Assembly: GCA_947474715.1 (NCBI GenBank)
Contig: CANJJT010000124.1
Span: forward strand, 1 to 10,781
Direction of reading: 5' to 3'
DNA length: 10,781 nt
Origin: CAIYPG01 sp903864555
GTDB lineage: Bacteria; Pseudomonadota; Gammaproteobacteria; Burkholderiales; SG8-39
In this document: positions 1 through 7,798 of the stretch, piece after piece
How the letters are laid out: each line of letters opens with the position of its first letter
Position numbering within the stretch: the first letter of the stretch is position 1
Notes under the pieces: generated by a model
Told to the model about the DNA's origin: nothing
The model's database searches: none
The model's input: only the letters and a program-made list of their open reading frames with translations
Translations under genes and position numbers: made by a program

Positions 1-108
1 AGCGATGGCGAACCCGGGGTGCAAACCCTATGGCGTGGATTTCACCAACTCACCACCTTGACCGAGATGTTTAGAATCATGAACCCAGACGATCATTCAA
101 CAGCATGA
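1..108 (+). CDS. C-terminal end of a probable IS4-type transposase (partial, enters from left edge)
   Basis: Frame 1 is open from the first base to a TGA at 106-108 and encodes about 35 residues, including the stretch GVQTLWRGFHQLTTL. The pattern PG.xTLWRG..xL is what I know from the extreme C-terminus of IS4-family transposases. The rest of the protein, including any DDE residues, is outside the window, so the family call rests on one short motif. The gene ends about 22 bases before a putative IS terminus and about 270 bases before gcvP. It could instead be the end of another protein with a chance TLWRG match. Confidence 0.42.
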   Translation, partial: SDGEPGVQTLWRGFHQLTTLTEMFRIMNPDDHSTA

Positions 109-130
109 AAAAGATGTGGGTAACGATTAG
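1..130 (+). mobile_element. Probable right end of an insertion sequence
   Basis: The transposase-like C-terminus (1-108) is followed by a short tail ending near ACGATTAG at 123-130. Immediately afterwards, at 131, a truncated copy of the dispersed genomic repeat begins at TTTGACAAGGGGG, without the CCCCC arm that precedes it in the full reverse-oriented copy at 3454-3513. The simplest reading is an IS boundary at about 130/131, inserted into a pre-existing repeat copy. The left IS end and the target duplication are outside the window, so this is an inference. Confidence 0.35.
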
Positions 131-148
131 TTTGACAAGGGGGTAAAC
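131..148 (-). repeat. Truncated copy of the dispersed two-hairpin repeat
   Basis: TTTGACAAGGGGGTAAAC matches one end of the full reverse-oriented copy at 3454-3513. Only the AAGGGGG arm and the TAAAC flank remain. The CCCCC arm and the second hairpin are missing, and the copy starts exactly where the presumed IS ends. Confidence 0.7.
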
Positions 149-189
149 CGCGCTCTCCCCTGGGGGACGGTTAAGCGGCTCTGCCCCAC

Positions 190-287
190 CTGGTGATTCT
201 GTGTTTTCCACGCCACATCCATCCGCTCAAGCAATGACAGAGGTTTGTCACGCAAGTACACGGGAATCCGGTGATTTCGTGTTTTCA
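190..287. repeat. Pair of imperfect direct repeats in the gcvP leader
   Basis: About 20 bases at 190-210 (core GGTGATTCTGTGTTTTCC) recur at 268-287 (core GGTGATTTCGTGTTTTCA), spaced by about 78 bases. Both share GGTGATT and GTGTTTTC. They lie 95-190 bases upstream of the gcvP start, so they could be paired protein-binding sites or simply a duplication. The rest of 109-381 shows no gene and no aptamer-like structure that I recognise. TAAAAT at 336-341 resembles a -10 box but has no good -35 partner. Confidence 0.35.
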
Positions 288-381
288 GCGGCGGTCAAAG
301 CTGCAAAGCTGGTCCCGCTCAAGGCCCACACCCAATAAAATAGCCATCATTCATCCTATTGTTTTCTATCCACAGAAAAAC

Positions 382-3279
<2,898 letters not shown>

Positions 3280-3288
3280 TCCCTTGAG

Positions 3289-3342
3289 GTAAACCCCCTT
3301 GTCAAAGGGGGCCGACGCGACGTAGTCGCGCGGGGGGATTTT
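3289..3342 (+). repeat. Dispersed two-hairpin repeat, copy A (after gcvP)
   Basis: Full 54-base copy. Hairpin 1 is CCCCCTT (3294-3300), loop GTCA, AAGGGGG (3305-3311). Hairpin 2 is CGCGAC (3316-3321), triloop GTA, GTCGCG (3325-3330), a perfect 6-bp stem. It ends in CGGGGGGATTTT and starts 9 bases after the gcvP stop, so it may act as a terminator or 3'-end stabiliser. Confidence 0.9.
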
Positions 3343-3453
3343 GATACCGATACGCTTGAATTGCACCAGCCCCTATCAGGTGGATGCCTTGCGGTGTTCT
3401 GTTTGGACTCGCGGCAAGGCTTGGTCATGGCACGCAGATCCGCGCGCCTGGTC

Positions 3454-3513
3454 AAAATCCCCCCGCTCGTTCGCTGCGCTCACGAGTCGGCCCCCTTTGA
3501 CAAGGGGGTAAAC
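3454..3513 (-). repeat. Dispersed two-hairpin repeat, copy B (inverted)
   Basis: Full copy in reverse orientation, facing copy A across about 110 bases in which I see no gene. The CCCCCTT/AAGGGGG hairpin is identical. The second hairpin differs: CTCGT (3466-3470) pairs with ACGAG (3482-3486). Inside it are a tandem mismatch, GC/GC pairs and a TGC loop (GCA on the minus strand). Confidence 0.88.
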
Positions 3514-3520
3514 CTCGTCG

Positions 3521-3561
3521 TCCCCGGAAATCGGTGAAGAACCTTTGACAAGGGGGTTGAC
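3521..3561 (-). repeat. Variant repeat with alternative tail, copy G
   Basis: The sequence runs TCCCCGGAAATCGGTGAAGA, then ACCTTTGACAAGGGGGTTGAC. Its reverse complement matches 7007-7047 at all but two positions. It shares the TTTGACAAGGGGG core with the main repeat, but the second hairpin is replaced by the CCCCGGAAATCGGTGAAGAA tail. Confidence 0.8.
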
Positions 3562-3624
3562 ACCGCCGGCCCTGTCGCACTTGCCGCTGCGTCTCCCCGC
3601 AAAACGGCGAGCTACAGCCCCATC

Positions 3625-3653
3625 TTGACGCTACTAACGCAGCCCGTTAGTAT
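3625..3653 (+). promoter_or_regulatory. higBA promoter (sigma70 type)
   Basis: TTGACG at 3625-3630 (5 of 6 to the -35 consensus) and TAGTAT at 3648-3653 (4 of 6 to the -10 consensus) are separated by 17 bases. Transcription would start around 3660, very close to the proposed GTG start of higB, which suggests a leaderless or nearly leaderless toxin message. Confidence 0.6.
3632..3652. promoter_or_regulatory. Probable HigA operator (inverted repeat)
   Basis: TACTAACG (3632-3639) and CGTTAGTA (3645-3652) form a perfect 8-bp inverted repeat with a 5-base spacer. It fills the space between the -35 and -10 boxes, where a bound HigA dimer would block RNA polymerase. Autoregulation by HigA at such palindromes is established for the family; binding here is inferred. 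Confidence 0.65.
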
Positions 3654-3659
3654 TTTGCC

Positions 3660-3942
3660 GTGATCAGCTCGTTCAAGTGCCGCGACACCGACCGAGGCCT
3701 TGTTCAATGGGACAAGGGTCGCGCGCTTTGCCAATGGGGCTTCGGTCGCCATCCGGAAATTGCAGATGATCGATGCAGCGACCCGCATTGAAACCCTGTG
3801 CATTCCGCCGCAGAACAGGCTGGAGAAGCTTTCAGGCGATCGCCGCGGGCAATGGAGCATTCGCGTCAATGACCAGTTCAGGGTCTGCTTCGAGTGGCGC
3901 GACCATGCCGCCTGGCATGTGGAAATCGTCGACTACCATTAA
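3660..3942 (+). pseudogene. higB: HigB-type RelE-superfamily toxin, frameshifted by a 4-bp duplication
   Basis: HigB toxins are ribosome-associated mRNA endonucleases neutralised by the adjacent HigA. The C-terminal part is clear: a reading frame from 3700 encodes LFNGTRVARF through NRLEKLSGDRRGQWSIRVNDQFRVCFEW to EIVDYH, the standard family ending. The expected N-terminus, VISSFKCRDT (family form M/V-I-x-SFKCKDTE), is read from GTG 3660 but in another frame. The two frames join at a tandem CCGA CCGA (3688-3695); removing one CCGA restores ...CRDTEALFNGTR. So this is a one-event frameshift, or a sequencing error. Translation could restart at the TTG at 3700, giving about 80 residues without the first strand. 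It ends 11 bases before higA. Toxin activity is probably lost. Confidence 0.8.
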
Positions 3943-3953
3943 GGAGCACCAAC

Positions 3954-4256
3954 ATGCCCAAGCGTAAAATCCCGCTGGCCACGCCCGGAGAAATCCTGCT
4001 CGAGGAATTCCTCAAGCCACTGGGTGTGACGCAATATCGCCTGGCCAAGGAAATCGGCGTGCCCCAGCGCAGAATCGGCGAGATCGTCGCCGGCAAGCGT
4101 GCCATCACCGCGGATACGGCTGCGCGTCTGGGGGTCTTCTTTGGCATGGAGGCAGAGTTCTGGCTCAACCTGCAGGCGCGCTACGACCTCACCCAGGTCC
4201 GTCAGGCCCTGGCCGGCAAGCTGGAAGCGATCCAGCCTCTTGCAACCGCCGCGTGA
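3954..4256 (+). CDS. higA: HigA family antitoxin, HTH transcriptional regulator
   Basis: Protein of 100 residues with a Cro/C1-type helix-turn-helix at roughly residues 25-62 (TQYRLAKEIGVPQRRIGEIVAGKRAITADTAARL, here read as one block of HTH plus linker). It then has the HigA signature FFGMEAEFWLNLQARYDL. It should bind HigB and repress its own operon through the inverted repeat at 3632-3652. The ATG at 3954 is preceded by AAGGAG (3941-3946), a good ribosome binding site that overlaps the higB stop, so translation is coupled but does not depend on intact higB. The gene appears intact although its toxin is frameshifted, which leaves an orphan antitoxin that may still act as a repressor or neutralise related HigB toxins. 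Confidence 0.92.
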   Translation: MPKRKIPLATPGEILLEEFLKPLGVTQYRLAKEIGVPQRRIGEIVAGKRAITADTAARLGVFFGMEAEFWLNLQARYDLTQVRQALAGKLEAIQPLATAA

Positions 4257-4285
4257 CCCGTCGCCTCCCAAGTCAGGACCCCACC

Positions 4286-4645
4286 ATGCTCACCCCCGCC
4301 ACCCTCGAAGCCCTGCTGCAATTCCGCCGCGAACGCGACTGGGAGCAGTTCCACAATTTCAGGAGCCAGGCCATCTCCATCAGCCTGGAAGCAGCCGAGC
4401 TGCTCGAGCACGTGCAGTGGGCCCCCGACACCGAACTGCGCGCCGCCGTGTTCGAACCCGATGGCCGCGTCAAGGAAGCCGTGGCCCAGGAAGTGGCCGA
4501 CATCGCCATGTACCTGTCCCTGCTCGCGCACGACCTGGGCCTGGATCTCGACGCCGCCGTGCAGAAGAAACTCGCCCTCAACCGCGAGCGCTACCCCGTG
4601 GACAAGGCCCACGGCAAATCCACCAAGTACACCAAACTCGGCTGA
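4286..4645 (+). CDS. MazG-like nucleotide pyrophosphohydrolase
   Basis: Protein of 119 residues of the all-alpha NTP pyrophosphatase (MazG-like) superfamily, which hydrolyses (d)NTPs to NMP and pyrophosphate. The metal-binding signature is visible: E35xxE38 in SLEAAELLE, then E69xxD72 in QEVADIAMYL. The C-terminus (NRERYPVDKAHGKSTKYTKL) is typical of the short single-domain members. ATG 4286 was chosen because AGGA at 4275-4278 is well spaced and the frame upstream (GTG 4253) lies inside the end of higA. It starts 29 bases after higA on the same strand and may be read from the same transcript. Substrate preference (for example dCTP or damaged nucleotides) cannot be told from sequence. A repeat copy follows 18 bases after the stop. 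Confidence 0.88.
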   Translation: MLTPATLEALLQFRRERDWEQFHNFRSQAISISLEAAELLEHVQWAPDTELRAAVFEPDGRVKEAVAQEVADIAMYLSLLAHDLGLDLDAAVQKKLALNRERYPVDKAHGKSTKYTKLG

Positions 4646-4663
4646 GCCCGGCACCCCATCGGT

Positions 4664-4717
4664 GTTAACCCCCTTGTCAAAGGGGGCCGACTGGCCGCAG
4701 GCCAGCGGGGGGATTTT
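4664..4717 (+). repeat. Dispersed two-hairpin repeat, copy C (after the MazG-like gene)
   Basis: Full 54-base copy. Hairpin 1 is CCCCCTT-GTCA-AAGGGGG. Hairpin 2 is CTGGCC (4691-4696), triloop GCA, GGCCAG (4700-4705). The stem sequence differs from copies A, B and D but still pairs perfectly. It ends in CGGGGGGATTTT. Confidence 0.9.
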
Positions 4718-4780
4718 CACCCGCAGCCCCTTTCACCCGCCAAATACCGCTTTACCCCGCACTCCAACACCCCCCGGCCT

Positions 4781-4786
4781 TATACT
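4781..4786 (+). promoter_or_regulatory. Possible -10 element for a leaderless rlmJ transcript
   Basis: TATACT lies 9 bases before the rlmJ ATG, in otherwise C-rich sequence with no Shine-Dalgarno motif. Transcription would then start close to the ATG. No convincing -35 box is seen at the usual spacing. Confidence 0.35.
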
Positions 4787-4795
4787 CCACCCCCC

Positions 4796-5662
4796 ATGCT
4801 CAGTTACCGCCACTCATTCCACGCCGGCAACCACACCGACGTGCTCAAGCACACCGTCTTCGTGGCGCTGCTGCGTTACCTCGCCAAGAAGGACAAACCC
4901 TTCATGTGCATCGACACCCACGCCGGGCCCGTCGTGCACGACCTGGAGGGCATCTACGCCAGAAAGAACAAAGAATTCGAAACCGGCATCAGCCGCCTGT
5001 GGGCAAAGCTCGTGCTGCCCCCGCTGCTGGATGACTACCGCGACCAGGTGCGCGCCTTAAACCCCAACCGCGAAAAGCTGCGCCACTACCCCGGTTCGCC
5101 GCAGCTCGCCCTGCAACTGCTGCGCCGCAAGGACGCGCTGCGCCTGATCGAGCTGCACAGCACCGAATCCGCCAACCTGGAAAAGCACTTCCGCGATGGC
5201 GACAAGCGCGTGCAGGTCACCGCGGGCGACGGCTTCGAGCGCGTGCTCAAAATGCTGCCCCCGCCGCAGCGGCGCGCGCTCGTCCTCATCGACCCGTCCT
5301 ACGAGGTCAAGGACGACTACGCACATGTGCCCGCCACCGTGCGCGATGCGCTCAAACTCTTTGCCACCGGCACCTACATGGTGTGGCACCCGCTGGTGCA
5401 ACGGCGCGACTGCGCGCGCCTGCCCGATGCCCTGAAGCGCCAGTGCGAGCTCGCCCCCACGGGCAAGGTGGACTGGCTGCACGTCACCCTCAACGTCAAG
5501 CGCCCCGCCGAAGACGGCTTTGGCCTGCACGGCAGCGGCCTCTTCATCGTCAACCCGCCCTGGACCCTGCCCGAGCAACTGCGCGAAACCATGCCCTGGC
5601 TGGTCGACGCCCTGGGCCAGGACGACAGCGCCAACTTCTCCCTCGACTTCAAGATCGCCTGA
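4796..5662 (+). CDS. rlmJ: 23S rRNA (adenine(2030)-N6)-methyltransferase RlmJ
   Basis: Protein of 288 residues; the E. coli enzyme is about 280. RlmJ transfers methyl from SAM to N6 of A2030 in 23S rRNA. The N-terminus MLSYRHSFHAGNHTDVLKH is the family signature and includes Y4, H6 and K18, residues reported as important for catalysis in E. coli RlmJ. IDTHAG (39-44) forms part of the SAM site. The catalytic N/DPPY-type motif is D166-P-S-Y here, with S in place of the second P. The gene appears intact. No ribosome binding site precedes ATG 4796; instead TATACT lies at 4781-4786, so the message could be leaderless. It is flanked on both sides by repeat copies C and D. Confidence 0.96.
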   Translation: MLSYRHSFHAGNHTDVLKHTVFVALLRYLAKKDKPFMCIDTHAGPVVHDLEGIYARKNKEFETGISRLWAKLVLPPLLDDYRDQVRALNPNREKLRHYPGSPQLALQLLRRKDALRLIELHSTESANLEKHFRDGDKRVQVTAGDGFERVLKMLPPPQRRALVLIDPSYEVKDDYAHVPATVRDALKLFATGTYMVWHPLVQRRDCARLPDALKRQCELAPTGKVDWLHVTLNVKRPAEDGFGLHGSGLFIVNPPWTLPEQLRETMPWLVDALGQDDSANFSLDFKIA

Positions 5663-5684
5663 CCGGCCGTCAGGCTGGGAGGAG

Positions 5685-5738
5685 GTTAACCCCCTTGTCA
5701 AAGGGGGCCGACGCGGCGCAGCCGCGCGGGGGGATTTT
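5685..5738 (+). repeat. Dispersed two-hairpin repeat, copy D (after rlmJ)
   Basis: Full 54-base copy. Hairpin 1 is as in copies A-C. Hairpin 2 is CGCGGC (5712-5717), triloop GCA, GCCGCG (5721-5726). It begins 22 bases after the rlmJ stop and ends in CGGGGGGATTTT. Confidence 0.9.
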
Positions 5739-5881
5739 AGCCAACCGGGCTGATCTCATTGCCTCATCCAGACTTCGCTCTGAACGCAAACCATCGTTGT
5801 TGCTTGGCAGGCAGCGTATTGCCGGTTCACATCCAGAGCGTCAACCTGGGAATAGCCCGTGAATTGCGAGCGCAGCGGTAG

Positions 5882-5950
5882 AAAATTCCCCCGGTCGCGC
5901 TCACGCGCCTCATTTACGTAAACGAGGGCGCAGCCGCGCGGTGGGATTTT
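5882..5950. repeat. Rearranged repeat copy E, an imperfect long palindrome
   Basis: The ends AAAATTCCCCCG (5882-5893) and CGGTGGGATTTT (5939-5950) are imperfect inverted copies of the repeat terminus. The centre, CATTTACGTAAACG, is a near palindrome also found in copy F. The CCCCCTT/AAGGGGG hairpin is absent. The 142 bases before it (5739-5881) hold no feature that I can support. Confidence 0.65.
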
Positions 5951-5953
5951 CAT

Positions 5954-6133
5954 GTCGAAATCCCACCGACCGCCACCACCGCCCTCGTCCTGGAGGGCAA
6001 GCGCTACGACGCACCCTCTGCGGCGGCCATGTCCATCACCCGTGTCAATGTCAATGGCTGGAATTTCTGGGAATGTCGCCTGCCGGGCCAGGCTGCATGG
6101 CGCCTGATCAGCCAGATGCGCAAGCAGGCGTGA
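5954..6133 (+). pseudogene. C-terminal remnant of a RAMA/DUF4357-like domain protein
   Basis: The frame ending at TGA 6131-6133 encodes ALVLEGKRYDAPSAAAMSI then TRVNVNGWNFWECRLPG and ends RLISQMRKQA. The pattern GKxYxSPSAAA...VNGWxFW is what I know from RAMA/DUF4357/DUF2924-type domains, often found at the end of DNA methyltransferases and restriction-related proteins. There is no start codon with a ribosome binding site. Upstream the frame runs straight into repeat copy E and a TAG at 5879, so the rest of the gene appears to have been removed at the repeat. The domain name is from memory of the family pattern; the parent protein is unknown. Confidence 0.4.
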
Positions 6134-6210
6134 TCCTGCATTGAATGGCTGGCGGGCGCATGGCGCCAGGAAAGGCCGGGCGTACCCGTCCTGCTTCCGG
6201 CCACTCAATA

Positions 6211-6230
6211 GTGTACACTTTCATGTACAT
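6211..6230. promoter_or_regulatory. Phd/YefM-type double operator
   Basis: Two 8-bp palindromes, GTGTACAC (6211-6218) and ATGTACAT (6223-6230), each contain TGTACA and have centres 12 bases apart. Paired TGTACA palindromes with this spacing are the established operator layout of YefM-YoeB, whose antitoxin belongs to the same family as the product of the next gene. They lie about 20-40 bases upstream of its ATG. Confidence 0.75.
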
Positions 6231-6251
6231 TGTTAACCCCAGGAATTGCAC

Positions 6252-6473
6252 ATGCGTGAAACATCCTTCACCGAATTGCGCAACCAGGCCAAACACTTCT
6301 TCGACCTGGTCGAGGCCGGCGAAACCGTCCGTGTCCTGCGCAATGGCAAGCCCATTGCCGAAATCCACCCCATTCCGCGAGATCTTCCGTCGTGGAAGCA
6401 GCGTGCCGCCCGACCGCTGGCCATCGGGGGCAGTGCCATCAGCAGCCTGATTCTCGAAGACCGCCACAAGTGA
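6252..6473 (+). CDS. Phd/YefM family antitoxin
   Basis: Protein of 73 residues. The N-terminal MRETSFTELRNQAKHFFDLVEAGETVRVLRNGKPIAEIHP (residues 1-40, given here as the family block) is the classic Phd/YefM DNA-binding fold: short strand, helix, and a beta hairpin with RNGKPIA. The C-terminal part, roughly 41-73, should be the flexible toxin-wrapping region. ATG 6252 was chosen over TTG 6246 because AGGA at 6241-6244 fits it. The gene lies 37 bases upstream of a PIN toxin gene on the same strand and downstream of a double TGTACA operator, so autoregulation is likely. Pairing of a Phd-fold antitoxin with a PIN (VapC-type) toxin is a known combination. Confidence 0.9.
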   Translation: MRETSFTELRNQAKHFFDLVEAGETVRVLRNGKPIAEIHPIPRDLPSWKQRAARPLAIGGSAISSLILEDRHK

Positions 6474-6510
6474 TCGTTGCAGCGAACAGGGGTGAAGGCT
6501 TCTGCGCGCG

Positions 6511-6933
6511 ATGAAAGTGTTCTTTGACTCATCGGCCTTTGCCAAGCGCTACATCCAGGAAGCAGGCACGCCCGAAGTGCTGCTGTGGTGTGACCGTGCC
6601 AGCGAACTGGCCTTGTCCGTCATCGCCGTGCCTGAACTGATTGCCGCCTTCAATCGCCTGCTGCGCGAAGGGCGCTTGTCCGAGGCACAGTACCGGCAAC
6701 TGAAAGGCGATCTCATGAGCGACATTGCCGATGCCTTCATCTGCGATACCTCGCCCCAGGTCATCCAGAAGGCTATCGACGCACTCGAAGCGCAACCCCT
6801 GCGCGGCATGGATGCCATCCACATCGGCGCTGCAGTGCTGTGCCAGGCCGAGGCATTCATCTCCGCGGACGCGCGCCAGTGCGATGCAGCCCGGCACCTG
6901 GGCCTGCAGGTTGTCGCGGTAAAGGCCGCCTGA
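6511..6933 (+). CDS. vapC: PIN-domain toxin, VapC family
   Basis: Protein of 140 residues with a complete set of PIN acidic residues: D6 in VFFDSSAFAKRY, E42 in VPELIAAFNR, D101 in RGMDAIHIGAA and D120 in ISADARQ. These residues coordinate the metal for ribonuclease activity. VapC toxins cleave tRNA or rRNA; the target here is unknown. ATG 6511 begins the standard M-x-V/F-x-D-S-S start; the ribosome binding site is weak (AAGG at 6495-6498, rather distant), so coupling to the antitoxin is likely. The gene appears intact, unlike higB. A repeat variant follows 73 bases after the stop. Confidence 0.9.
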   Translation: MKVFFDSSAFAKRYIQEAGTPEVLLWCDRASELALSVIAVPELIAAFNRLLREGRLSEAQYRQLKGDLMSDIADAFICDTSPQVIQKAIDALEAQPLRGMDAIHIGAAVLCQAEAFISADARQCDAARHLGLQVVAVKAA

Positions 6934-7006
6934 AGGTTTCACGATCCGAGGGCTTCGGTTTTGACACCCCTCGTGCTCGAAGCACGCGGGAAGGGCGCCG
7001 CCACTG

Positions 7007-7047
7007 GTTAACCCCCTTGTCAAAGGTTCTTCACCGATTTGCGGGGA
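7007..7047 (+). repeat. Variant repeat with alternative tail, copy H (after vapC)
   Basis: It begins GTTAACCCCCTTGTCAAAGG like copies C and D, then switches to the TTCTTCACCGATTTGCGGGG tail. Its reverse complement matches copy G (3521-3561) at all but two positions. Only a CCTT/AAGG stem remains of hairpin 1. Confidence 0.8.
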
Positions 7048-7063
7048 GCTTGATTCCCAATAC

Positions 7064-7179
7064 CGTCATTCCGGACGCGCTCGCTCATGGCTGTTCATGA
7101 GCGAGCGTGAGCCGGAATCCAGCGTCTTCGGCTTTGTGGAGGCAAGAGACACTGGATCCCCGTTTCCACGGGGATGACG
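7064..7179. repeat. MITE-like element with CGTCATTCC/GGGATGACG ends
   Basis: A 116-base element bounded by CGTCATTCC and GGGGATGACG, imperfect inverted ends. Inside are a perfect 12-bp hairpin (CGCTCGCTCATG 7078-7089 with CATGAGCGAGCG 7096-7107), an outer ATTCCGG/CCGGAAT stem (7068-7074, 7112-7118) and a perfect 8-bp hairpin (ATCCCCGT 7156-7163 with ACGGGGAT 7168-7175). Elements carrying ...GGAATCCAG...CTGGATCCCCG...GGGATGACG are widespread in pseudomonadote intergenic regions. No coding capacity is seen. Confidence 0.75.
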
Positions 7180-7290
7180 CCGGGGTTTCACAGTGTTCAA
7201 CAACGCTCAAGTTGCAATTTGCAGGAGCCGAAAAGGCGCTTATCAGGAAAAAAGACGCGGTGTATTGACTCATCCTGGAGCGCAGTTCAT

Positions 7291-7370
7291 TCCCCGGAAA
7301 TCGGCGAAGAGCCTTGTCAAAGGGGGCCCTCATTTACGTAAACGAGGGCGCAGCCGCGCGGGGGGATTTT
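7291..7370 (+). repeat. Composite repeat copy F (alternative tail plus second hairpin)
   Basis: TCCCCGGAAATCGGCGAAGA (7291-7310), the tail of copies G and H, is joined to CCTTGTCAAAGGGGG. There follow a 22-base near palindrome at 7327-7348 (arms CCCTC/GAGGG, core TTTACGTAAA, one A.C mismatch), a GGC-GCA-GCC hairpin (7347-7355) and the CGGGGGGATTTT end. The palindrome is shared with copy E. It looks like a chimera of the two repeat types. The following 7371-7591 shows no gene or structure that I can support. Confidence 0.75.
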
Positions 7371-7591
7371 CGCCACCCCATCCGCGCCTGTGCCGTACGC
7401 CAATACCATCAAATTCGAATACACCACCATGTCATCAATAAGTTTGTGGCCAAAATGTAATCACCGTATACCCAAGCCCCTGTGTGCCCCACCACACCCA
7501 CCCACACTTGAAGAGTGACCCCCATCGCCTGCACCCCGCGGCGAAGCGTGCTAATAAGGATGTGTTCCCAATGTAAATCGCCTGGCCACCC

Positions 7592-7798
7592 ATGAAGCAC
7601 GCCCCCTACACAGACATGACCCGGGACGAACTGCTGAAAGCCTTCGACCGAATCCGCGTGTGGCAACGTGGTGACCAGCGCGCAGTGCACAAGCCATTGC
7701 TCGTGTTGCTGGCTATGACGCGCCTGGCGGATGGTGAACCTGCGGTAGGGTGCGGCGAGCAGATCGACAGACCGTTCGGCACTTCGTCCGGACCATAG
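7592..7798 (+). pseudogene. N-terminal fragment of a sulfur-binding-domain (SBD) restriction endonuclease
   Basis: The reading frame contains MTRDELLKAFDRIRVWQRG then DQRAVHKPLLVLLAMTRLADGEPA, the well-known start of SBD proteins (ScoMcrA-like), which bind phosphorothioate-modified DNA and usually carry a C-terminal HNH nuclease. Family proteins begin at the M of MTRDELL (ATG 7616); ATG 7592 is the first in-frame ATG. The frame ends at TAG 7796-7798. A shift near 7775-7779 (IDRPF to RHFVRTI) suggests a single-base loss, after which the family sequence fades at about 7795, so the rest of the SBD and the whole nuclease are gone. It lies directly upstream of the dnd genes, the expected place for a phosphorothioate reader. 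Confidence 0.72.

Noticed and set aside
271..381. Upstream in-frame extension of gcvP
   Set aside because: The extra residues are not protein-like or conserved. The family start MSEL...FIGRH begins at ATG 382.
109..381. Glycine riboswitch ahead of gcvP
   Set aside because: I could not find the conserved paired glycine aptamer elements; only direct repeats and a broken repeat copy are present.
7204..7268. Short frame ending LQFAGAEKALIRKKDAVY
   Set aside because: It vaguely resembles the start of a small uncharacterised domain family, but it is too short, lacks a start signal and stops at once.
3289..7370. CRISPR array from the repeated elements
   Set aside because: Copies occur in both orientations, between genes, at irregular distances and with variable interiors, so this is not a repeat-spacer array.
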